Positions 18,892 to 28,191 of a stretch of DNA of 64,000 bases are shown in pieces (positions within the stretch are counted from its first letter, which is position 1; each line of letters opens with the position of its first letter). The position numbers and the translations under genes are program-made. The notes beneath the pieces were generated by a model. The model searched no databases. It saw nothing but the letters and a program-made list of their open reading frames with translations, and was not told where the DNA came from. The DNA lies in the NCBI GenBank assembly GCA_002011035.2, contig MTLY02000003.1, positions 1 through 64,000 of the forward strand. The letters are read 5' to 3'. This DNA is from Candidatus Hecatella orcuttiae (lineage in GTDB: Archaea; Thermoproteota; Bathyarchaeia; Hecatellales; Hecatellaceae).

Positions 18892-19173
18892 TCAGCTTGT
18901 TTTGTGGATGGAGTACAGAAGTATAAGGAATCCGATCAGCGTGAAACTCGACCTGAAGGCATGGGCTTCACCCAGCGACAGTCCTGCCACCTCGAAGAGC
19001 ACGCCCTCCAACAGGGAGGCTATTCCTAGTATTCCGAAGCCTAGGGCGGCTGAAAGCATGGCTTTGCTGCGGCTTTTCCGGTAGCCTCCGTAGGCCAGAG
19101 TTACGAGGACCAAGGCGACAGCAAGGGACAGAAGCTCCACCAGCCTGATGTACCAGAAGAGGGCTGAAGCCAT
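18892..19173 (-). CDS. Small membrane protein paired with wHTH regulator
   Basis: 93 residues with three hydrophobic helices (about residues 12-30, 42-62 and 72-88) and no known motif. It follows the wHTH gene by 6 bp on the same strand. Small three-helix membrane proteins often sit beside such regulators in archaea, suggesting a membrane-linked sensing pair. Function unknown. Confidence 0.75.
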   Translation of the reverse strand: MASALFWYIRLVELLSLAVALVLVTLAYGGYRKSRSKAMLSAALGFGILGIASLLEGVLFEVAGLSLGEAHAFRSSFTLIGFLILLYSIHKTS

Positions 19174-19179
19174 TTTCTT

Positions 19180-19536
19180 TCACCTACTCATGTACCTCCA
19201 GAACCTCATGAACCTGTCCAAGAGGTCTTCGTTGGGCACCAAGTCCACCTCCAGACTTCCCCCTCCATACTTCACCGTGACGGATTTGACCATGCTCCTA
19301 TACAACGTGTATCTTCCCCCACTGTTCATCAAGACGGAACGCTCACCCGTGAGAAGACCCAGGCTGCTCAGCTCTTCCAAGTACCGATAGACGCTTCGAA
19401 CCGGTATTCCGAGCTCTCCTGAGAGTTCGGAGGCGGATTTCGCCCGAGCAATGGTGGCGGAAACTATCTCCCGGACATGGCGGTCTGACACGGCCTTCGC
19501 CACCCTTTCTTTCATAGCCGGGTCGTTAATCTGCAT
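19180..19536 (-). CDS. Winged helix-turn-helix (ArsR-like) regulator
   Basis: 118 residues. The helix-turn-helix is clear: IVSATIARAKSASELSGELGIPVRSVYRYLEELSSLGLLTGE (about residues 24-66), followed by a wing-like hairpin and a short C-terminal extension. It probably dimerises and binds DNA. It is first in a two-gene unit with the membrane protein and divergent from the molybdoenzyme operon (about 220 bp apart), so it could control that operon. Confidence 0.88.
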   Translation of the reverse strand: MQINDPAMKERVAKAVSDRHVREIVSATIARAKSASELSGELGIPVRSVYRYLEELSSLGLLTGERSVLMNSGGRYTLYRSMVKSVTVKYGGGSLEVDLVPNEDLLDRFMRFWRYMSR

Positions 19537-19759
19537 GGCGGCATTCCGCCAACTTTTGGCATAGTGCTAATTGATTTTTATGTTATTTATAAAAAATATG
19601 TTTCGAGGGAAAAGTCCTGGTAAACTCCTCGAGTAGCCGGGGTTCACGTTTCGCCCGGGAGCAGGGAAGCGACGCCCTTCGTTTCCTTCCTCTCAAAAGG
19701 GGGTTGGAGAAAATAGGCCATACCTTTGGTTGCAGGGTTTTAACGGAGGATTGTTTAAA

Positions 19760-22324
19760 ATGGGTTTGAAGAGGAGGGACTTTGTTAAAATCTCTCTGGC
19801 CCTAGGGGCGTTTACAGCCCTAGGCAGCATGCTTCCTTTAGGAGCAGGTTATCCGCTGGGAACGCGGGCGGAAGAAGCAGAGCTTCCCTTGGAGGAATGG
19901 ATACCCACCACCTGCTGGATCGGTAAACAGGACTGCGGAATACTCGCCCGCCGGGTAGGAGGCCGAATCGTTAAGCTGGAGGGGAATCCCGCCCACCCCC
20001 TGAACAGGGGAACCCTCTGCCCCAAGGGTCAGGCCCAGATAATCTCCCTCTACGACCCCTACCGGGTTAAGGCACCCCTCAAGAGGGTGAACGAGAAAGG
20101 CGTGCCCGGGAAATGGGTGGAGATTTCATGGGAGGAAGCCCTGTCCTTGGCGGGGGAGAAGATCAAGGAGGCTAGGGCTAAGGATAAGCGGCTCCTCGTC
20201 TGGCAGAAGGGCAGGAGTAAGGCGAAGAAATTCTACGATGCGGCCTTTGTAAAAACCTCAGGGGCTACCAAGCTCCACCACGGAGCCTTCTGCTCTGACG
20301 CCGGATACCGGGCTGCCGAGTACACCGTCGGCTTCCACGGAGTCCTCCACCCTGACTTTCGCCACTGCAGATACCTTCTCTCTTGGGGCTGGAACCTGAC
20401 TAACGCGGGAGGCAACAAGTTCTGCTGGATCACCTGGCCTCAGCAATTCTTGGATGCAAGGGAGCGAGGCATGAAGGTGGTCACCGTCGATCCTCGGCTC
20501 CGGGGCATGGGCCCCCACACGGATGAATGGCTGCCCATCAAGCCCAACACCGACCTCGCCTTCTTCCTGGCCGTAGCCCACGTTCTCATCAGCAAGGGCT
20601 ACGTCGATGAGGAGTACTTGGTGAGGCATACCAACGCTCCCTTCTTGGTCAAGGACGACGGATATTTCCTCCGGGTGGACGGTAAGGAGCAGGTTTGGGA
20701 CACCGCCACCAACTCCCCCAAGCCCCATGATGTGGAAGGGATCAAACCGGCCTTGGAGGGGGAATTCACCGTCCAAGGGGTGAAGGTGAAGACGGCCTTC
20801 CAGGCCTTCAAGGAGCATGTCGCCGACTACACGCCTGAATGGGCTGCTGAAGTCTGCGACCTGCCTGCGGAGAGGATCAGGCGAGTTGCCGAGGAGCTGG
20901 GTGAGAACGCCATGATCGGCAGCACCGTCGTCTTGGAGGGGGTGGAAATACCCTATCGTCCCGTGGGCATAATGGCCTACCATGTGACTCAGCAAGAGCT
21001 GGGCTTCCAAGCCATTCGGGCTGCCATCATGGTGTTCATGTTGCTGGGGGCCATCGAAGCCGTAGGCGGGCTGCGCGTGGACTTGGGAAGAAAGCTGCAT
21101 AAAAACTTCAAGAAGCTGGATGAGATAGAAATCAAGGACCCCCCCTACAACATCTACCTGAAGGACAGCAAGTTCTTTCCCATAAACAGCAACAACTCAT
21201 CCCTCGTCGCCCGCGTCATGTTAAATCCGGAAAAATACGGAGTAGACTACACGCCTGAAGTCCTGATAATCCACATGGCTAACCCGGTTCTGTCGTTCCC
21301 AGACCAGGAAGCCATCATCGAGTCGTATAAGAAATTCAAGTTCATCATCGTCATCGACCCTTGGCTGAGCGAAACAGCCGACCTCTTCGCGGATTTGGTC
21401 CTTCCCGCCGCCACCCTTGAAAAGTACGAGGGCCCCAAGAGCGTGAATGACCAGTATGTGGAGGCTAAAGCTCTCAGGCTGCCTCCCATGCCGCCTCTCT
21501 TCCAGAGCAGAGGCGACATCGACATCTACATCGACCTCTGCGAGAAGGCTGGTATACTGTACGGTGAAGGAGGCTACATCGACCACCTCAACAAGGAGCT
21601 TAAACTAAAGGAACCCTACATGCTCGACCTGAACACGAAGCCGGATGTCAGAGACATATTCGACCGTTGGGCGAAGTCCACGGGCATCTCGGAGGGCTTA
21701 GGCTACTTTGAAAAGCATGGAGTGACCGAGGCGAAGCCCATTCCCGCGAATAAGCTGTATGCACCAGCCTGGGACCCACCCTACGGGGGAATCAAACACC
21801 GACTTTACGGAGAGTCGCTCAAACGTTACCAGGATGTGATGAAGGAGAAGGGCGCCCCAGAGATTTTCTGGAGGGACTACACGCCTCTCCCAACTTGGAG
21901 AAATCCTACCATGGAGCAGTCCCCCTCTGAGTATGACCTTTACCTTATTTCTTCCAAGAAAATTGAGTTCAAACAGTCGAGGTCCACCTTCATCCCCCCC
22001 CTCAATGAACTTGCACCGAGACAGAGCTTGGAGATAAATCCTGCAACGGCCATGGCGAAAGGCATTCGGGATGGGGATGAACTCTGGGTGGAATCCCAGA
22101 ACGCAGTGACGGGGGAGACAAAAAAGTTGAGAGTTAAGGCACGGTATTTGGAAGGCATAAGACCTGATACCGTATCCCTCTTCCATCACTACGGATTCTG
22201 GGTGCACCCTTGGACCAAGGGAAGCGGGCCGACGCCTAACTCGATCTTCTACACCGGCGAAGGCTATGTCGCCAACACAGCCGATCAGGCTTTCCATGTA
22301 AAGGTGAAGGTGTACAAAGAGTAG
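19760..22324 (+). CDS. Molybdopterin oxidoreductase, catalytic A subunit (Tat exported)
   Basis: 854 residues from ATG 19760, chosen because ggagga lies just upstream; the track start is ten codons earlier. A twin-arginine signal (KRRDFVKIS plus hydrophobic stretch) opens the protein, so it acts outside the membrane. CISM-family domains follow, ending in a molybdopterin dinucleotide-binding domain. The N-terminal FeS ligands are Cys52, Cys59 and Cys87, but the position of the second ligand is Gly55 (CWIGKQDC). Cys178 (GAFCSDAGYRAAEY) is the likely Mo ligand, as in PsrA/PhsA-type enzymes. The substrate is probably a sulfur, arsenic or similar oxyanion, not determinable here. First gene of a six-gene operon. 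Confidence 0.93.
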   Translation: MGLKRRDFVKISLALGAFTALGSMLPLGAGYPLGTRAEEAELPLEEWIPTTCWIGKQDCGILARRVGGRIVKLEGNPAHPLNRGTLCPKGQAQIISLYDPYRVKAPLKRVNEKGVPGKWVEISWEEALSLAGEKIKEARAKDKRLLVWQKGRSKAKKFYDAAFVKTSGATKLHHGAFCSDAGYRAAEYTVGFHGVLHPDFRHCRYLLSWGWNLTNAGGNKFCWITWPQQFLDARERGMKVVTVDPRLRGMGPHTDEWLPIKPNTDLAFFLAVAHVLISKGYVDEEYLVRHTNAPFLVKDDGYFLRVDGKEQVWDTATNSPKPHDVEGIKPALEGEFTVQGVKVKTAFQAFKEHVADYTPEWAAEVCDLPAERIRRVAEELGENAMIGSTVVLEGVEIPYRPVGIMAYHVTQQELGFQAIRAAIMVFMLLGAIEAVGGLRVDLGRKLHKNFKKLDEIEIKDPPYNIYLKDSKFFPINSNNSSLVARVMLNPEKYGVDYTPEVLIIHMANPVLSFPDQEAIIESYKKFKFIIVIDPWLSETADLFADLVLPAATLEKYEGPKSVNDQYVEAKALRLPPMPPLFQSRGDIDIYIDLCEKAGILYGEGGYIDHLNKELKLKEPYMLDLNTKPDVRDIFDRWAKSTGISEGLGYFEKHGVTEAKPIPANKLYAPAWDPPYGGIKHRLYGESLKRYQDVMKEKGAPEIFWRDYTPLPTWRNPTMEQSPSEYDLYLISSKKIEFKQSRSTFIPPLNELAPRQSLEINPATAMAKGIRDGDELWVESQNAVTGETKKLRVKARYLEGIRPDTVSLFHHYGFWVHPWTKGSGPTPNSIFYTGEGYVANTADQAFHVKVKVYKE

Positions 22325-22334
22325 GGTGAGGGCA

Positions 22335-23093
22335 ATGGTTAGATACGGTTATGTAATCAACCTCAGGCGGTGCATGGGATGTAGGGCCTGCGTAGAGGCG
22401 TGCAAAGTTGAAAACAACACACCTCAGGGTGTCTTCTGGATGTACGTTTTCAGGTTTGAAGAAGGCAAGTATCCGAACGTGAGATACACCTTCCTACCCA
22501 GACCTTGCATGCACTGCGATAACCCGCCTTGTGTGAAGGTGTGCCCTGTTGGGGCGAGGTTTAAACGGGAGGACGGCCTTGTCTTGACGGATTTCAACCG
22601 TTGCATCGGCTGTCGATACTGCGAAATCGCCTGTCCCTATGGGGTGAACTATTTCAACTGGAAAAAGCCCGAGGATAACCAGTACTACAACTGGAAGAAT
22701 GTTACCGTCCGGAAGGAGGTTGAAGGCGTTATCCCACCCTACAGGAATCCAGACCATGACAAGCTTCACGGAGAAGAAAGAAGGCTTACCTCAGGAGGCA
22801 GCCACAAGGTTGGAATAATAGGAAAATGCACATTCTGCGTACACCGCTTAGAGAAGGGTTTGAAGCCCGCCTGCGTGGCGAATTGTCCTGTTCATGCCTT
22901 ACACTTCGGCAACCTCGATGATCCCAACAGCGAAGTTTCGCAACTGTTGCGCAAAAACGGCTGGTTTCGACTTTTGGAGGAACTTGGCACAGAGCCTAGG
23001 GTCTTCTACATAGGCTATCCGCCTTCAGATAAAGCTCGAACTATAGAAAGCATCAAACGCGAGTTTGTTGAGAGGGAGGAGGTGGCAGTCTGA
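22335..23093 (+). CDS. Ferredoxin-like B subunit with four [4Fe-4S] clusters
   Basis: 252 residues, PsrB/DmsB/NrfC type. The repeating cysteine groups are clear: CMGCRACVEAC, CMHCDNPPCVKVCPVG, CIGCRYCEIACPYG and a final CTFCVHRL...CVANCPVHAL, giving ligands for four clusters. It passes electrons between the catalytic A subunit and the membrane C subunit. Start ATG 22335 is preferred over GTG 22326 because gggtgaggg precedes it at proper spacing. It lies 10 bp after subunit A and overlaps subunit C by 1 bp. Confidence 0.93.
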   Translation: MVRYGYVINLRRCMGCRACVEACKVENNTPQGVFWMYVFRFEEGKYPNVRYTFLPRPCMHCDNPPCVKVCPVGARFKREDGLVLTDFNRCIGCRYCEIACPYGVNYFNWKKPEDNQYYNWKNVTVRKEVEGVIPPYRNPDHDKLHGEERRLTSGGSHKVGIIGKCTFCVHRLEKGLKPACVANCPVHALHFGNLDDPNSEVSQLLRKNGWFRLLEELGTEPRVFYIGYPPSDKARTIESIKREFVEREEVAV

Positions 23094-24376
23094 TGGGAAA
23101 CAGGTTGGATGAAAACATCCTACGTCCTCTCACCTACACGAGTAAGGCTTTCTACGGCGTTGTTGCCGTGCTACTCGGCTTGACGGCTTTGTTCCTCTAT
23201 GCTTGGGGCTTTCAACTGACCCAGGGGCTGGGTGTCACGGGGCTTCGGGATGTGGGTGCACCCTACGCGGGAGCTCCTTGGGGCCTGTACATCACCAATT
23301 TCATCTGGTTCATCGGCGTCGCCCACGGTGGCATAGCCATGTCGGCGGCGGTGCGGGTTATGAAGGCGGAGAAGTACCGGCCCGTAACTAGGATTGCAGA
23401 GGTCTTAACCCTCATCAGCCTAGCCATGGCCGGGTTGAGCATCGTCCTAGACATGGGGAGACCGGATAGGCTGTATCTCATGCTGGTCTTCTACTTTGAA
23501 CGAATAGGCCAGTCACCGATGACTTGGGACATCACTGTCATCTTCCTGTACTTCACCCTCAGCGCCGCCTACTTCACCCTCTCCCTACGGGAGGACCTAG
23601 CCGCCTACATGGAACATGCCCCCAAAAGGTTGAGGAGGCTCTACAGGCTTCTCCTCATAGGCTACGATAAAGGTGAAAAGCCTAAGGTTGAGCAGATAAC
23701 CTGGTGGCTGGCCATGGCGATCCTGGGACTCATCACCCTGCTAAGCGGCGGAATGATAGCTTGGATCTTCGGCCTGATACCGGCTCAAGCCTTATGGTTC
23801 GGAGCCTTCTCAGGGCCTTACTTCCTCTCCGCAGCCTTAGCCTCGGCGCTGGCAGCGGTCATCGTGATAGCCGCCATCTTTCGAAGCGTCTTCAAGTGGC
23901 AGGACTACATCAAGCCCGAGGTCTTCCGCGGCCTTGGCACGCTTCTGGGCATCTTCAGCCTAACCTACCTGTACATGATGCTTCAGGAGCAAACGGCCGT
24001 AAGATACGCGGGGCCTGTGGCGGAAATGCGAATATCTCAGGCTCTGTTTTTAGGGGAGTTCGCAGCCCTGTACTGGCCGGTGGTCTTGGGGTTGGCGATT
24101 CCGTTCCTCTACCTGTTCGCCCAGACTGTCTATCCGAAAATCTTCAGTCTCAGATTAACCGTCCTAAGCGCCGCAGTCATGGTGGTGGCCTTCTGGGTGA
24201 AACGGTACCTCATCGTCGTGCCTTCTCTTCTGTTTCCGCGGATGCCCTATCCTCCGGGGACATATACGCCCACGTTCGTCGAATGGTCTCTGGTGGTAGG
24301 AACCTTCGCCATCGCAGTCCTCCTCTACATGCTCCTAGTGAAGACGTTTCCCATGATGGAGTTGAAGGAGAAATGA
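23093..24376 (+). CDS. NrfD/PsrC-type membrane quinone-interacting subunit
   Basis: 427 residues with about ten membrane helices, the NrfD/PsrC family. It exchanges electrons with the quinone pool and anchors the A-B complex (GAPWGLYITNFIWFIGVAHGGIAMSAAVRVM near residues 60-90 is the conserved first block). The start codon overlaps the stop of subunit B (tgatg) and its own stop overlaps the start of the small protein downstream (atga). Translational coupling throughout fits a stoichiometric complex. Confidence 0.93.
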   Translation: MGNRLDENILRPLTYTSKAFYGVVAVLLGLTALFLYAWGFQLTQGLGVTGLRDVGAPYAGAPWGLYITNFIWFIGVAHGGIAMSAAVRVMKAEKYRPVTRIAEVLTLISLAMAGLSIVLDMGRPDRLYLMLVFYFERIGQSPMTWDITVIFLYFTLSAAYFTLSLREDLAAYMEHAPKRLRRLYRLLLIGYDKGEKPKVEQITWWLAMAILGLITLLSGGMIAWIFGLIPAQALWFGAFSGPYFLSAALASALAAVIVIAAIFRSVFKWQDYIKPEVFRGLGTLLGIFSLTYLYMMLQEQTAVRYAGPVAEMRISQALFLGEFAALYWPVVLGLAIPFLYLFAQTVYPKIFSLRLTVLSAAVMVVAFWVKRYLIVVPSLLFPRMPYPPGTYTPTFVEWSLVVGTFAIAVLLYMLLVKTFPMMELKEK

Positions 24377-24636
24377 TAAACCCAGCTGCAGTCATAACCC
24401 TAGCCACATTCGACTCGGTAGCCGCATGGTACGCCGGCTCAAAGCTGGTCGGCCATGTCCTGATTTTCGTGATACTGATGCTGCCCATCTACGCCTTACT
24501 CGTAGCAGCAGCGGTAGGCCGGCCGAGGATGATGAAGCTGACGGGCTTCTTCTACGGCTTCGTCGCAAGCACTCTCCTCCTACTGGTGGCGTCGGTGTTC
24601 ATCCTGAGCGGCATCCTTTCCTTGATTGTTCCATGA
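24373..24636 (+). CDS. Small two-helix membrane protein of the molybdoenzyme operon
   Basis: 87 residues starting MINPAAVITLATFDSVAAW; the ATG overlaps the NrfD stop by 4 bp (atga). Two hydrophobic helices are seen (about residues 25-45 and 58-85). The ORF track hides it as the tail of a longer chance frame (23704-24636) antisense to nothing and out of frame within the NrfD gene. The tight overlaps on both sides suggest a small fourth subunit or assembly factor. No family recognised. Confidence 0.75.
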   Translation: MINPAAVITLATFDSVAAWYAGSKLVGHVLIFVILMLPIYALLVAAAVGRPRMMKLTGFFYGFVASTLLLLVASVFILSGILSLIVP

Positions 24637-25417
24637 CACTGAAAGGTCAGGGAAACTCATGGCTTCCAGATGGCTGGGAAAAGGCGGAGGCGGAAACCGG
24701 GATGCCGACACAGCGACCTTTGCGGAATTAGCCCAAGTGGCTGAGAATCGAAGCAAAACCTATGATTTTTTGAAGGCTTTCTACATTCAACCTCCAAGCC
24801 GAGAGTTTCTAAAGTCTTTGATGGGTGAAGACTTCCTTCCACTTTTGGGCTCCGTGAAAAAGCTTGAAGGATTACCGGCCGACGCTGCGGAAGGGGTAGA
24901 AAGCATCAAACTCTTCATCGGCCGGTTGAAGGACGCCGGCTTCAAACTTCATGAAAGTCTAGCCGTGGAATATACCCGGCTTTTCCGCGGGATAAAACCC
25001 TCCTACGGTCCGCCTCCCCCATACGAGTCGGTGTACAGGGAAGGTACAGTATGGGGCGAATCCGCCGCTCAGGTACTACGGACATACCGGCAGTTCGGCT
25101 TAGGTCTTCAGGACGAGTTCAGAGGTGAGCCCCCTGACCACATCGGCTTCGAACTGGATTTCATGCGCCTCTTGTGCGGTAGGGAGGCGGAGGCTTGGAA
25201 AAACCGGAACCGAAAAGAAGTCTTAAGATGTTTAAGGCTGGAGGAAGGCTTCCTGAACGAGCACCTGACGGCATGGGTCTACGATTTCTGCGACAAGGTC
25301 GTGGAGCAGGATGCACTCGGCTTCTACCGGGGCATCGCCAAAATAACAAAGAGCTTCATCCGGTTTGACCACAGCCAAATCAACGCCTACCTGGACGTGG
25401 CAGAGCGGAGTGGGTGA
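24626..25417 (+). CDS. TorD/DmsD-family molybdoenzyme maturation chaperone
   Basis: 263 residues, all-helical TorD-like chaperone: LAVEYTRLFRGIKPSYGPPPPYESVYREG is the family signature, and HIGFELDFMRLLCGREAEA follows. Such proteins bind the Tat signal of the apo catalytic subunit until cofactor is inserted, which fits the Tat-exported A subunit upstream. The N-terminus is uncertain: ATG 24626 overlaps the previous gene by 11 bp, while ATG 24659 is alternative. The conserved domain begins near residue 40. Confidence 0.88.
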   Translation: MFHDTERSGKLMASRWLGKGGGGNRDADTATFAELAQVAENRSKTYDFLKAFYIQPPSREFLKSLMGEDFLPLLGSVKKLEGLPADAAEGVESIKLFIGRLKDAGFKLHESLAVEYTRLFRGIKPSYGPPPPYESVYREGTVWGESAAQVLRTYRQFGLGLQDEFRGEPPDHIGFELDFMRLLCGREAEAWKNRNRKEVLRCLRLEEGFLNEHLTAWVYDFCDKVVEQDALGFYRGIAKITKSFIRFDHSQINAYLDVAERSG

Positions 25418-25426
25418 GCAACGAAG

Positions 25427-26716
25427 ATGGAGACGCTTTCAACCCCCCGGAGAACCGACCTCAAAAGAACCCTGAAGCTCAAAACCCTCCAGGAGGCTCT
25501 TCAAACTCTCCTCGCCCAGGTCAAAATCAGGCCGTTGGCAGAGATGGTGCCGGTGGAAGAGGCTGTAGGCCGAGTGCTGGCTGAGGATGTGGTATCGCCC
25601 CTCAACATCCCCCGTTACACCATGACGTTCATGGACGGCTACGCCCTCCGCTCCGAGGACACAGCCCAAGCCGTGCCTGAAAAGCCGGTGGCTCTGAGGG
25701 TCGTTGGCGAGGTTTTCCCAGCTGATTTTCCCATCTCCACCAAGGTTTCCTCCCACCAAGCGGTCTATGTGGCCTGCGGAGGCCCTGTTCCGGAGGGAGC
25801 GGATGCCGTGGTGAAAGTTGAAGAAGTCACCCCCGACGATGGATGCATCAAGGTCAGCCGCCCGGTGAGGGTGGGGGAAAACATAGCCTCCGCCGGGGAG
25901 GAGGTAAAGGAAGGCAGCGTAATCCTGAGAAAGGGACAAATCCTCAGGCCGCAGGACATGGCGCTTTTGATGGGTGTGAGAAAGGAAAGCGTCAGGGTTT
26001 GGAGAAAACCCAAGCTGGCCCTGATCTCCGTGGGAGACGAACTTGTCGAGGCCGGAAAAGCCGACCCCACCAAGACGGTGAACAACTACGCCTCCCTCAT
26101 AGCAGGTTTGGCGCTGGAAGCAGGGGCGGAGCCCCTCAAGGCTGAACTGGTCCCCGACGATGCGGTCCTCATCGAGGCTAAGCTTAAGGAAGCCATCTCC
26201 AAGGCTGAGATCGTTGCCACCATAGGCGGCTGCTCGGTGGGAGTCAAAGACCTGGTGCCCGATGCGGTGAATGCCCTCGGAAGCCCAGGGGTCATCGTCC
26301 ATGGGGTGGCAGTGAAACCCGGCCACGTGGCCGGTGCAGGTGTAGTTGACGGGAAACCCGTCATCATGCTTCCCGGACATGTGGTCTCGGCGACGATGGC
26401 CTTCTACCTCTTCATCGCCCCCCTCATAAACTGGCACCTAGGCCTTGGCTCCCGGGGTCTGCTTCCCACTGTAAAGGCAACCCTAAACCGGGAGGTCAAA
26501 AGTAAGACAGGCTCCCTTTTCCTGCGCGTTTCCATAAAGAACGGAGGCGACGGCTTTGTGGCCGAGCCTGTGCATGGCGGCTCCAACGTCCTGGCGACCC
26601 TCGTCAAGGCCAACGGCTTCGCCTTCCTTCCCCCCATGGAAACCCTCAGGGAGGGCGATGAACTGGAAATCACCCTTTTCAGCAAACATGAGTACGCTCA
26701 CCTAGGGCTCCAGTAG
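25427..26716 (+). CDS. moeA: Molybdopterin molybdenumtransferase MoeA
   Basis: 429 residues, usual length. MoeA inserts molybdate into MPT-AMP, completing the cofactor. Domains: MoeA N-terminal (PLNIPRYTMTFMDGYALRSED), the MPT-binding domain with TIGGCSVGVKDLVPDA and MLPGHVVSATMAFYLFI, and the C-terminal domain IV. GGCSVG replaces the common GGvSvG/GGTSVG form. It lies 9 bp after the chaperone gene, so cofactor insertion, chaperone and enzyme are encoded together. Confidence 0.94.
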   Translation: METLSTPRRTDLKRTLKLKTLQEALQTLLAQVKIRPLAEMVPVEEAVGRVLAEDVVSPLNIPRYTMTFMDGYALRSEDTAQAVPEKPVALRVVGEVFPADFPISTKVSSHQAVYVACGGPVPEGADAVVKVEEVTPDDGCIKVSRPVRVGENIASAGEEVKEGSVILRKGQILRPQDMALLMGVRKESVRVWRKPKLALISVGDELVEAGKADPTKTVNNYASLIAGLALEAGAEPLKAELVPDDAVLIEAKLKEAISKAEIVATIGGCSVGVKDLVPDAVNALGSPGVIVHGVAVKPGHVAGAGVVDGKPVIMLPGHVVSATMAFYLFIAPLINWHLGLGSRGLLPTVKATLNREVKSKTGSLFLRVSIKNGGDGFVAEPVHGGSNVLATLVKANGFAFLPPMETLREGDELEITLFSKHEYAHLGLQ

Positions 26717-26884
26717 AAGTTATCTTCGGCCAAAAAGTGTTCATGGAAACAGGCGGTTTTGAACGGATAGATGGAAAAGCTGCTGGCAGACTTAATGATC
26801 GACGTCAACCAAATATGTAATTCTAATTAAACCAAAAATTCAGCCGTCGATCCTTAACAGGCAAGCCTCATATAACTCTGTCGT

Positions 26885-26900
26885 CTAAAAGACGTTTAGA
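26885..26900. promoter_or_regulatory. Inverted repeat at the start of the DUF438 gene
   Basis: tctaaaagacgtttaga contains perfect 6-bp arms tctaaa/tttaga, with an overlapping smaller hairpin cgtctaaaagacg (26882-26894). It sits 17 bases before the TTG start. It could be an operator or an mRNA hairpin that limits ribosome access. No known binding protein is implied. Confidence 0.35.
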
Positions 26901-26916
26901 TGGAGCTGGAAAAGGA

Positions 26917-28143
26917 TTGGGTGGGATTTCTGAGAAACAGCGGAAAAAGAAGATAATGAGGGACATCATCCGGAGGCTGCATCAGGGCTTATCGGTGGAG
27001 GAGGCCAAGCAGCGGTTTGAGAGGGAGGTTGGCAGCATAAGCTCCACGGAGATAGCGGAGGTGGAGCAGTCCCTCATCGACGAGGGGCTGTCCCCCGAGG
27101 AGATAAAGAAATTCTGCAACGTTCACGCTCTGCTCTTCCAGTCGGCGCTGGAGAAAACGGTTTCCAAGGAAGAATCTCCCGCCCACCCCGTGCACTTGTT
27201 CAAGCTTGAGAACAGGGAGATCGAAAAACTCACCGCCGCCCTGAAGGAAGCGGCGGGAAAGGTGGGCGGTTATGAGCTTTCCGGGTTGAAGCGGGAGATA
27301 AAAGACCTGCTGGCGAGGTTGAAGGGTGTAGACGTTCACTACACGAGGAAGGAGCAGATTCTCTTCCCCTTCTTGGAGAAGCATGGTTTCTTCGGGCCTT
27401 CAAAGGTCATGTGGGGGAAGGACAACGAAATCAGGGAGCTGCTGAACAAAAGCCTGGCGGACATTGAAGGTGTAACCACAGAGGCGGAGTTCAGGGAGTA
27501 TGTGGAAAAGACCCTCACCCCCCTGGTGGAGGAGGTGGAGGGCATGATCTTTAAGGAGGAGCGCATCCTCTTCCCCACGGCCTTGGAAAAGCTGGCCGCC
27601 GACGAGTGGGTTACGGTTTTGAGGGAAAGCGACGACGTGGGCTATGTCTTCATCCAGAAGCCCAAGGAAACCGAGGCCCTCGTCGAGGAGTTCAGGAAGT
27701 TTGTGGTGGAGGAGCCTTCGGTGAAGGAGGACGGCGTGGTCTCTTTTCCCACCGGGGAGCTGCATGTGAAGGAGTTGATGGCCGTTTTGAACATGCTGCC
27801 TGTGGACCTTACCTTTGTGGACAAGGACGACAGGGTCCGGTATTTCTCGGACACCCGGGACAGGATTTTCGTCAGGACGAGGTCGGTTTTGGGGAGGAAG
27901 GTGCAGAACTGTCATCCTCCCCAAAGTGTCGATGTGGTGGAGAAGATTCTGGCCTCTTTCAAGGACGGCAGCAGGGACTTTGTCGACTTCTGGATCAACC
28001 ACAGGGGAAGGTTCGTGTACATCAGGTACTTTGCGGTGAGGGACAGGGAAGGAAACTATCTGGGGACGTTGGAAGTCAACCAGGACATCACGGGGATAAG
28101 GAAGCTGGAAGGGGAAAAGCGGCTGCTCGACGAAAGAGGGTGA
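26917..28143 (+). CDS. DUF438-hemerythrin-PAS sensor-like protein
   Basis: 408 residues with three parts. An N-terminal DUF438 domain (RDIIRRLHQGLSVEEAKQRFEREVGSIS) leads. A hemerythrin HHE-like helical bundle follows (DVHYTRKEQILFPFLEKHGF, EERILFPTALEKL), able to hold a diiron site for O2 or redox sensing. A C-terminal PAS_3-like domain ends it (VDLTFVDKDDRVRYFSDTRDRIF ... YLGTLEVNQDIT). No output domain is seen, so it likely signals through a partner. The start is TTG 26917; no better ATG is in frame. An inverted repeat precedes it. Confidence 0.88.
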   Translation: MGGISEKQRKKKIMRDIIRRLHQGLSVEEAKQRFEREVGSISSTEIAEVEQSLIDEGLSPEEIKKFCNVHALLFQSALEKTVSKEESPAHPVHLFKLENREIEKLTAALKEAAGKVGGYELSGLKREIKDLLARLKGVDVHYTRKEQILFPFLEKHGFFGPSKVMWGKDNEIRELLNKSLADIEGVTTEAEFREYVEKTLTPLVEEVEGMIFKEERILFPTALEKLAADEWVTVLRESDDVGYVFIQKPKETEALVEEFRKFVVEEPSVKEDGVVSFPTGELHVKELMAVLNMLPVDLTFVDKDDRVRYFSDTRDRIFVRTRSVLGRKVQNCHPPQSVDVVEKILASFKDGSRDFVDFWINHRGRFVYIRYFAVRDREGNYLGTLEVNQDITGIRKLEGEKRLLDERG

Positions 28144-28191
28144 AGGCTTAAATGGACCCGATGAGCAAGCTTCAACTTCGGAGGTGAAACC

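Noticed and set aside
23704-24636. 310-residue ORF as one protein
   Set aside because: The first two-thirds is an out-of-frame shadow of the NrfD gene; only the tail from 24373 is a credible gene.
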